A stretch of 12,714 nucleotides of DNA from Planctomycetaceae bacterium. Lineage in GTDB: Bacteria; Planctomycetota; Planctomycetia; Planctomycetales; Planctomycetaceae. Shown one piece after another: positions 7,704-12,714 of the stretch. Each line of letters begins with the position of its first letter. The stretch's first letter is position 1. The position numbers were made by a program, and so were the translations under genes. The DNA is taken from positions 1-12,714 of the forward strand of contig JALQWE010000061.1 in the NCBI GenBank assembly GCA_023258825.1, read 5' to 3'. The notes under the pieces were generated by a model that was not told the origin of the DNA, ran no database searches, and worked only from the letters and a program-made list of their open reading frames with translations.

Positions 7704-9197
7704 CTACTCAGCTTCCCCGAGCAGCAATTCACTTTTCAGAAAAAAACCACCTTCCGCGATCACTCGATCCCCCGGCTTCAACCCGGCAAGAACCTCGATC
7801 ACTCCATTCGTCCGAACTCCCGGCTCAATATCCACTCGCTGATACACATTCTCACCCACAGGCATGAACACGAACGGTTTTCGGTCATGTTCCAGCACCG
7901 CGCCCTCGGGAATCGTCAACGCCATCCGACGATCCGTCACGGGAATCGCCACGCGAACAAACATCCCGGGACGCAGCCGACCATCCGCATTGTCAATCAA
8001 TGACACCAGCGGAACCGCATTCGTCGCCGGATCCACCTCACGGCCCGCAAAATGCACAACGGCCTCACGCGATTCCACACCTTCAATTTCCGTCACCACC
8101 CGCACCGGATCTCCCGGCTGAAGACGCAACGCACGCCATTCACGCTGTCGCAAATCCGCAGACACCCAGAGCGTTGTCGTATCGGCCAGCACCATCAATG
8201 ATTCACCCGCTTCCACACGCTCCGTCGATGACACACGGCATTCTTCAATCGTGCCGGAAAAAGGAGCTTTCAATTTGATCAGTGACAATTGTTCAGGACC
8301 AGTCTCTTCGCCCATCGTCTCCAGAAGCGGCTCACTGTCCGGCGACTCCATCGCTGCCCCCAGCAGCGTACGAACCTGCTGCAGACTCACGCGCAGCCGA
8401 CGTTCCGCATCCTGAACCTTCGCTTCCGACTGCAGTCGCGCCTGGTTCGCCAGAAACGTCCGCTCTTCCATCGCCGACGTCAACCTCGCTTCAAACTGAT
8501 CAAGATTTGCTTTCCTCTCACTCACCACCTTGGCCGGCACAACTCCATTCGCTGCATTCTCTTCCGCCGCTCGCAACTGCGTCTCGGCAAGCAACAGATC
8601 GGAATAACCAGAAAGCAGCACCTCACGCGCATTGCCCAGCACAATCTTCTGAAACTGAGTCCGTATCTGATCGACCGTCTTCCGATTTCGAATGGCCTCC
8701 GACAACTGACTTAGTCCCTCAAAGGTCGCCTTCTCCCAGTCCCGGCTTTCAATTGCCAGTCGCAATTCGGCCTGCCGCTGCAGAACGTTCGCCCGCGCAT
8801 CTCCGACCTCAGGACTGCTGATCTCAATCAACACGTCCCCTTTTTCCACTTGCTGCCCCGGTTTCACTGCCAGACGCGAAATGATCCCGTCCGTCGCCGA
8901 CCGAACCAGAATATGACGACGGTCGTCATACTGAATCCGCCCCGGCACCAGATGCTCATGCAGCAACTCGGTCGTTTCCGCCGTCGCCTCCGAGAACTTC
9001 GCGTTCGTCACTTTGTCCGCAGTCAACTCCACACTGGACGTCTCTGCAGCAGGGACCACGTACTCGTCGCTCGCTGCAGACGCTTCCACCAGAGATTCCC
9101 CGGCAGGCGTTCGCCCCCATACCCACCAGATCGCTCCGCATCCTCCACCGATGACCAATGTGGATAAACCCAGTGTACGTAGTAGCGAGGATTTCAT
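7704..9197 (-). CDS. czcB: RND efflux membrane fusion protein (CzcB/CusB family)
   Basis: This 497-residue periplasmic adaptor links the RND pump to an outer-membrane channel. I chose the ATG at 9197 because GGGAGG lies six bases upstream and the first residues (MKSSLLRTLGLSTLVIGGG) form an N-terminal membrane anchor or signal. A longer reading from 9263 would bury it. In order come a barrel-sandwich (lipoyl) half at about 95-130 (ATDGIISRLAVKPGQQVEKGD), a long helical hairpin (about 132-282), an acidic loop (about 283-302), the second lipoyl half (about 305-340, KAPFSGTIEECRV), a beta-barrel (about 342-420) and a membrane-proximal domain. The ending GFFLKSELLLGE is typical of the CzcB group. 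No His/Met-rich metal-binding tail is present in the mature N-terminus, unlike some CusB or CzcB proteins. It is followed by the pump gene. Confidence 0.9.
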   Translation of the reverse strand: MKSSLLRTLGLSTLVIGGGCGAIWWVWGRTPAGESLVEASAASDEYVVPAAETSSVELTADKVTNAKFSEATAETTELLHEHLVPGRIQYDDRRHILVRSATDGIISRLAVKPGQQVEKGDVLIEISSPEVGDARANVLQRQAELRLAIESRDWEKATFEGLSQLSEAIRNRKTVDQIRTQFQKIVLGNAREVLLSGYSDLLLAETQLRAAEENAANGVVPAKVVSERKANLDQFEARLTSAMEERTFLANQARLQSEAKVQDAERRLRVSLQQVRTLLGAAMESPDSEPLLETMGEETGPEQLSLIKLKAPFSGTIEECRVSSTERVEAGESLMVLADTTTLWVSADLRQREWRALRLQPGDPVRVVTEIEGVESREAVVHFAGREVDPATNAVPLVSLIDNADGRLRPGMFVRVAIPVTDRRMALTIPEGAVLEHDRKPFVFMPVGENVYQRVDIEPGVRTNGVIEVLAGLKPGDRVIAEGGFFLKSELLLGEAE

Positions 9198-9203
9198 TGT
9201 TGA

Positions 9204-9209
9204 CCTCCC
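9204..9209 (-). promoter_or_regulatory. Shine-Dalgarno site of the fusion-protein gene
   Basis: Read on the minus strand, GGGAGG is followed by TCAACA and then the ATG at 9197. It is one of the clearest ribosome-binding sites in the window and decides the start. Confidence 0.85.
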
Positions 9210-9263
9210 GAAGCAAAAAGGGGAACGGCAGACTCTCGCTGCGTTCGTTACGCGACGAGTCAC

Positions 9264-9292
9264 TCAAACCCCGTGAATCCCGTCAAACCCCG
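9264..9292 (-). repeat. Tandem operator-like direct repeat upstream of czcB
   Basis: Two exact copies of CGGGGTTTGA (minus-strand reading) with 9 bases between them. The spacing puts both copies on nearly the same face of the helix, as with response-regulator sites. That it is regulatory is inference. Confidence 0.3.
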
Positions 9293-9508
9293 GCAGCGTC
9301 CGCGACTAAGCACCTGACGACACTCCGGAACTCATTCACCACGCCGAACCTGCGGAAGACCTCGTACAACAACAAATGACGAGTCGGTTCTCCCCGAACA
9401 CGATTGCTGCCGACACCGGAAGTTCCATAACCCACAGGAACTGATTCTCGCAACGCCGTGGAGCAGCCCGGCTCTACTGCCGGCCACTCAACACCACGTA
9501 AGAACGCG

Positions 9509-9961
9509 TTAAATCACGTAAACACAAGTCACAGTGCGCAATGGGACGTCCAGCTGAATCGTCCCGAGATATGTGCGGGCACCACGAGGCGGCAGCACCG
9601 TTTTCACGGTCACATCCGTCGATGCGAAACTCCCTGCAAGGCTGGCGTCAACACGCCACGCCGCCTCACAATAATTCACACCCGCAGTGAGTGTCCCTGT
9701 GGCGGCGCAAGCAAACAACGCCTCGTCGACACGCCGCGAAGGATCCTCCGAGGGCACGTGGCCCTGCCCGTAAATGTCCCGAACACAGGCAAAATGCCAA
9801 TGTAACCCACAGGTCTCCGCACTGCCACAGGTACGGTGAAAACAATGCAAATGCTGCGGCAACTGCCCCGACAACCTCAGAGTCTCGTGGTTGTGCAGCA
9901 GAGGGATCGGACCATTCCACGAACAGACACACAACAGCAGACACATCAGTCGCTGCAGCAT
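9509..9961 (-). CDS. Small secreted His/Cys-rich protein, possible metal-binding accessory
   Basis: I do not recognise a named family. From the ATG at 9961 the protein has 150 residues. It begins MLQRLMCLLLCVC, a signal-peptide-like hydrophobic start. Residues 23-68 then hold eight His (23, 25, 37, 39, 42, 54, 56, 68) and four Cys (40, 45, 51, 59), in clusters such as LHNHE, HLHCFHRTC and GLHWHFAC. Residues 75-150 are beta-like with two or three further Cys and no His. Codons are strongly G/C-ending (many CTG, GTG, GAG), which supports coding. Other starts are an ATG at 9991 and a GTG at 10015, and ribosome-binding sites are weak for all three. It lies 311 bases upstream of czcB on the same strand. 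Metal capture or delivery in the periplasm is inferred from composition and position only. Confidence 0.6.
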   Translation of the reverse strand: MLQRLMCLLLCVCSWNGPIPLLHNHETLRLSGQLPQHLHCFHRTCGSAETCGLHWHFACVRDIYGQGHVPSEDPSRRVDEALFACAATGTLTAGVNYCEAAWRVDASLAGSFASTDVTVKTVLPPRGARTYLGTIQLDVPLRTVTCVYVI

Positions 9962-10391
9962 GTTGGCCTGATTCAGGGAAAAAAAGGTCATTCTCAACTC
10001 ACTGATCCAACGCACCTGACTGCCGCCCGGGAAAAATCACCCATCAGCCACCCCAAAAAGACTCGCAGCCTGGCCGAAGAATACCACGCCCGAACCATCA
10101 AACAAGAAAATCTGCAGCCGCTGAGCGAAAAATCCCCGGAGTCGCCGCCTGTGTTCACCCAAAATAACTGGTAATTTATCTTTTCAGACCCCAATCGCAG
10201 TGCACCGCCTCATTTTCCAGGGAAAACCACAGACACATTTTCCACAGTCAGTCGCACGTTCTCTGCTGCTGAAATACCAGCTGCATCCAGGGAAGGACTC
10301 CAAAATCCGACACCGGCAAAATTTAACAGCTCCAGGCAGCAAAACGTCACAACAGACTCATCCTGTCCAGTGATCCCCCGCGAAACCCGTC
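9962..10391. other. Intergenic region upstream of the His/Cys-rich gene
   Basis: No gene is supported here apart from possible alternative starts of the small gene at 9991 and 10015. Around 10150-10350 the sequence is richer in A/T than its surroundings, as expected for a promoter region, but I cannot name a clear -35/-10 pair. It contains a TTTTCC/GGAAAA palindrome and a repeated CATTTTCCA, listed separately. Confidence 0.4.
10211..10244. repeat. TTTTCC/GGAAAA palindrome plus a second half-site
   Basis: TTTTCC-AG-GGAAAA (10213-10226) is a perfect 6-2-6 inverted repeat. The nonamer CATTTTCCA occurs at 10211-10219 and again at 10236-10244. Three half-sites in 34 bases look like a possible operator about 250 bases upstream of the His/Cys-rich gene. 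No known binding motif is matched. Confidence 0.3.
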
Positions 10392-10399
10392 CTACGGGT
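10385..10399 (-). terminator. Short hairpin over the sulfatase stop codon
   Basis: On the minus strand ACCCGT-AGG-ACGGGT forms a six-pair stem that includes the TAG stop and is followed by only two more T. It could be a weak terminator or chance. Confidence 0.2.
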
Positions 10400-11915
10400 C
10401 CACCAACACCGGAGCCCACAGTCCCTGCTGAACCTTCGGTGTCTCCCCCGTTTCCGGAAACGTCGTTCGCACAGCCTGGGTCAGCAACCCTGACAACTCG
10501 GCCACTGTGCTGCTGTGCTCCGGGTTCGACGCCAGATTGGTCTGCTCACGCGGATCCACGGAATGATCATACAATTCCCGCCCCTCGCGCCCTTCAGCCC
10601 ATTCTGTATAACGCCATTTCGGAGTTCGCAGGCTGTAGCCGAAAAATCGCCCCTCTTCCGCACCGCCGCGCCCCTTGCCGCCCGCACCGCCGGGATTTCC
10701 GCGAGTGACCTGGGTGAGCGCCCAGCCGCGTCCCTGCTGCCCAACATCCCGAAGCATCGGAACCAGACTCTGACCCTGCAGTCCCGCTGGTGCCTGCAAC
10801 CCGCACAATTCTGCCAGAGTCGGGAAGAGATCGACATGGGACACCGGGGCTTCACAAACCTGCCCACTCTTACAACCCGGTGCCGCAATCAGCAACGGAA
10901 CTCGACTGCTCTCTTCAAACAAACTCATCTTCTGCCAAAGACCATGCTCACCCAGATGGTAACCATGGTCACTGGTAAAGACGATCACTGTGTCTTCGGC
11001 CAACCCGAGCCGCTCCAGAGCATCCAGCAAACGCCCGACCTGCGCATCCATGAAACTGATGCTGGCATAATACGCCTGCCGCGCCTGACGCTTCTGCACG
11101 TCCGACATGGTCAACTGCTCTTTTTTCTGACTTCCCAGTGCTGCCGCAGGCAGGTCCTGCAAGTCCGCCTCGACCCCCGTGACAATCGGCATCGACTGCT
11201 CCGAATACATGTCGAACCATGGCACCTTCGGAGCCACGTACGGCGTGTGCGGCCGAAAGAATCCCACGGCCAGAAAGAATGGACGCTTCTCTCGATTCGA
11301 ACAACGCTCAAGAACCCATTCCGCATCCGCCGCTAACTTTGCGTCCGTGTGGTGCTCGTCACTTTTGGGGGAAGCATACCAGCTGAGTGTCCCGCCAAAC
11401 TGATTCGGTACCAACGAGGTGATCTGCGGATGTTCTTCAAGGCGATCAACACCGGCCGGATTCAGTTCCAGTTCCCACGAAGCCGAGTCGTCGTGGCCGT
11501 CCGTTCCGATCGAATTCGGTACGTTGTAGTGATACAGCTTGCCGATTCGGCCGGCAAAATATCCCTGTTGCCGAAACATCTGAGGCAGACTCTGCCGCCC
11601 GGGAATCGTTTGCCTGAAGATCTGGGAATTCGCGAGGATCCCCGTACTGTTGGGGTACAGTCCCGTCAGCATCGAATTTCGGCTGGGGCCACACAAAGGA
11701 AAGGCACAGTACGCGTGCTGAAACCGCACACTTCTCGCCGCAAGCCGGTCAAGATTGGGCGTTTTGACCAGCGGATCTCCGTAACATCCCAGCCCGTTAT
11801 TCAAGTCGTCCGAAACAATCAGCAATACATTCTTGCGGTTCTCTGCGGCCGATACGATGGCACACACAGCGAACAGCAGGCTCATTATAATTATTCGTAC
11901 ACGTTGAATTCGCAT
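10392..11915 (-). CDS. Secreted sulfatase, iduronate-2-sulfatase type
   Basis: The 507-residue protein is a type I sulfatase, which hydrolyses sulfate esters on polysaccharides or similar substrates. The start at 11915 is set by TGAGGA eight bases upstream and by a signal peptide (MRIQRVRIIIMSLLFAVCAIVSA, cut before AEN), so the enzyme is exported. The metal-binding Asp pair is in IVSDDLN (D36, D37). The C-x-P-x-R active site is C75-G-P-S-R79, whose Cys becomes formylglycine. Also seen are GKLYH (K126), RPHTPY (H223), TSDHGYHLGEHG (D316, H317) and WQK (K329). Together these match the iduronate-2-sulfatase-like group. A Gly-rich stretch (about 408-422) looks like a surface-loop insertion. The ending WAPVLVDP is short. 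Such sulfatases are greatly expanded in planctomycetes. No maturase is in the window. It follows tatC on the same strand after 162 bases that show no clear promoter. Confidence 0.92.
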   Translation of the reverse strand: MRIQRVRIIIMSLLFAVCAIVSAAENRKNVLLIVSDDLNNGLGCYGDPLVKTPNLDRLAARSVRFQHAYCAFPLCGPSRNSMLTGLYPNSTGILANSQIFRQTIPGRQSLPQMFRQQGYFAGRIGKLYHYNVPNSIGTDGHDDSASWELELNPAGVDRLEEHPQITSLVPNQFGGTLSWYASPKSDEHHTDAKLAADAEWVLERCSNREKRPFFLAVGFFRPHTPYVAPKVPWFDMYSEQSMPIVTGVEADLQDLPAAALGSQKKEQLTMSDVQKRQARQAYYASISFMDAQVGRLLDALERLGLAEDTVIVFTSDHGYHLGEHGLWQKMSLFEESSRVPLLIAAPGCKSGQVCEAPVSHVDLFPTLAELCGLQAPAGLQGQSLVPMLRDVGQQGRGWALTQVTRGNPGGAGGKGRGGAEEGRFFGYSLRTPKWRYTEWAEGREGRELYDHSVDPREQTNLASNPEHSSTVAELSGLLTQAVRTTFPETGETPKVQQGLWAPVLVDP

Positions 11916-11923
11916 CGCTCTGA

Positions 11924-11929
11924 TCCTCA
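11924..11929 (-). promoter_or_regulatory. Shine-Dalgarno site of the sulfatase gene
   Basis: TGAGGA (minus strand) lies eight bases before the ATG at 11915. It rules against the longer in-frame reading that begins at 12050, whose extra residues do not look like a sulfatase or signal peptide. Confidence 0.7.
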
Positions 11930-12077
11930 CACGTGACACAACGCAAGTCTCCTGTCTCGCGAATCTGCGCAGGATTGCCGGCACCTCCGCAGCCACTCCG
12001 TGACCGCACAGTGCTGACGCGCCAGGTCCGCAGGACTCAAGCCACCGCATCAGCCATGCAAGCCCGAGCCTCAGGAA

Positions 12078-12714
12078 CTAACGGATGGGCGCCGCAGGGC
12101 TGCCAATGCGGAACTGACACAGGAAAATCCCCATGACATACAACAATAGCAATGGCACCATCATCAACAGCATGCTCCATGGGTCCGGAGATGTTGTCAG
12201 CACCATCGAAGCCACTGCAATCGCCAGAATCGCGATTCGCCAGTTGTCCTTGTAAGTCTGCACACTGCAGACACCAATTCGCTCAAGGAACACCATCACC
12301 AGCGGCAGCTGGAAACTGACCCCGAACAGCAACGGCATCAGCATCGCCATACTGATGTATTCCGACAGCCGCGGTTGCACTGTCACGCCCAGCCATTCAT
12401 TGAAGCCAATCAGAAAGTCCAGCATCAACGGAAACGCATAGAAGTAGCCGGCCAGCGCCCCACAGGCAAACAGAATGATACTCAGAGGCAGATACACGTA
12501 GACATACCGACGTTCATGCGGATAAAGCCCCGCCGCGACAAACTGCCACAGCTGATAAAACACCCATGGGAAGGACATCATCAATCCGGAAAAGAAGCAG
12601 ACCTTCATGTACGCCATGAAGCCCTCTTCCACCTTGAAGGTCGTAATTCGCGATGTGTCTTCAATCACCCGCTGCAGCTGGGCAAACTCGGGCGCCGTAA
12701 TCACGACGTCCACA
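12078..12714 (-). CDS. tatC: TatC, twin-arginine translocase subunit (5' part outside window)
   Basis: This is the C-terminal 211 or so residues of TatC, the inner-membrane receptor that recognises twin-arginine signal peptides and exports folded proteins. The first membrane helix and true start lie beyond the right edge; the Val codon at 12713 is probably internal. Visible are SFPWVFYQLWQFVAAGLYPHERR (F58 and E67, equivalent to E. coli F94 and E103), helices at about 74-98, 118-143 and 158-173, and TTSPDPWSMLL with D177 (E. coli D211). The position of E. coli E170 is Gln in GVSFQLPLV (Q135). The tail is short (FRIGSPAAPIR). No tatA or tatB is in the window. The sulfatase downstream has an ordinary Sec-like signal without a twin Arg, so the neighbours are probably not functionally linked. 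Confidence 0.93.
   Translation of the reverse strand, partial: VDVVITAPEFAQLQRVIEDTSRITTFKVEEGFMAYMKVCFFSGLMMSFPWVFYQLWQFVAAGLYPHERRYVYVYLPLSIILFACGALAGYFYAFPLMLDFLIGFNEWLGVTVQPRLSEYISMAMLMPLLFGVSFQLPLVMVFLERIGVCSVQTYKDNWRIAILAIAVASMVLTTSPDPWSMLLMMVPLLLLYVMGIFLCQFRIGSPAAPIR

Larger units (their letters stand above)
9198..9508. other. Gap between small protein and fusion protein with direct repeats
   Basis: No gene is supported in these 311 bases. A perfect 10-base direct repeat TCAAACCCCG occurs at 9264-9273 and 9283-9292, start to start 19 bases, which is close to two helical turns. It lies 67-95 bases upstream of the fusion-protein ATG, where an activator or repressor site could be. A short GC hairpin (CCGGC/GCCGG, 9468-9483) follows the stop codon of the upstream small gene but has no T-tract. 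I see no convincing -35/-10 pair. Confidence 0.4.

Noticed and set aside
8282..8821. 179-codon forward frame opposite the fusion protein
   Set aside because: Pro/Ser/Ala-rich antisense shadow of the helical hairpin region.
9120..9197. Lipoprotein signal in the fusion protein (Cys at residue 20)
   Set aside because: The residues before the Cys (IGGG) lack a hydrophobic residue at -3, so the lipobox is not met; a membrane anchor is more likely.
9836..10174. 112-codon forward frame over the start of the His/Cys-rich gene
   Set aside because: Gln/Thr/Arg/Pro-rich, without motif or ribosome-binding site; the reverse frame has better coding composition.
10210..10419. 69-codon reverse frame overlapping the sulfatase end
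   Set aside because: Overlaps the sulfatase C-terminus in another frame, has no ribosome-binding site and no recognisable features.
10515..11336. 273-codon forward frame opposite the sulfatase
   Set aside because: Antisense to a sulfatase with intact catalytic motifs; no domain seen.
1..12714. Mobile elements, CRISPR arrays, tRNA or rRNA genes
   Set aside because: I saw no transposase or integrase frames, no regularly spaced repeats and no tRNA-like or rRNA-like stretches.

Overview
The window looks like a chromosomal piece of a planctomycete (Planctomycetaceae-like). The evidence is a freestanding BatA/von Willebrand-type membrane protein opening with the 'LNPWML...HLL.RRRFDVVEWGAMQFL' signature, a secreted BON-domain protein with a proline/methionine-rich tail, an iduronate-2-sulfatase-type sulfatase, moderately high GC, and few Shine-Dalgarno sites. 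This assignment is inference from family habits; there is no rRNA or other taxonomic marker in the window.

Layout. Positions 1-580 hold no gene I can support, only the leader of the first gene, which contains a stem-loop. 581-1678 (+) encodes a secreted protein with two BON domains and ends at a textbook rho-independent terminator (1720-1754). 1866-4283 (+) encodes a BatA-like membrane protein with a von Willebrand A domain. It faces a minus-strand metal-efflux cluster across a short convergent gap with a GC-rich hairpin (4370-4394). Reading leftward on the minus strand, that cluster is a small secreted His/Cys-rich protein (9961-9509), a membrane fusion protein (9197-7704) and a CzcA-type RND pump (7600-4484). 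Further right on the minus strand are a secreted sulfatase (11915-10392) and the C-terminal part of TatC (running off the right edge to 12078).

How the genes fit together. The pump and fusion protein form the inner-membrane and periplasmic parts of a CBA-type heavy-metal exporter. Pump motifs (DFGxxVD with both Asp residues, no copper-type Met trio) point to divalent cations such as Zn, Co or Cd rather than Cu(I)/Ag(I). No outer-membrane channel and no metal-sensing regulator lie in the window. The small protein just upstream has eight His and four Cys within about 46 residues after a signal-peptide-like start, and is the best candidate for an undescribed accessory (periplasmic metal capture or sensing). 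Otherwise the genes look like ordinary planctomycete chromosome. I saw no tRNA, rRNA, CRISPR array, insertion sequence, attachment site or prophage signal.
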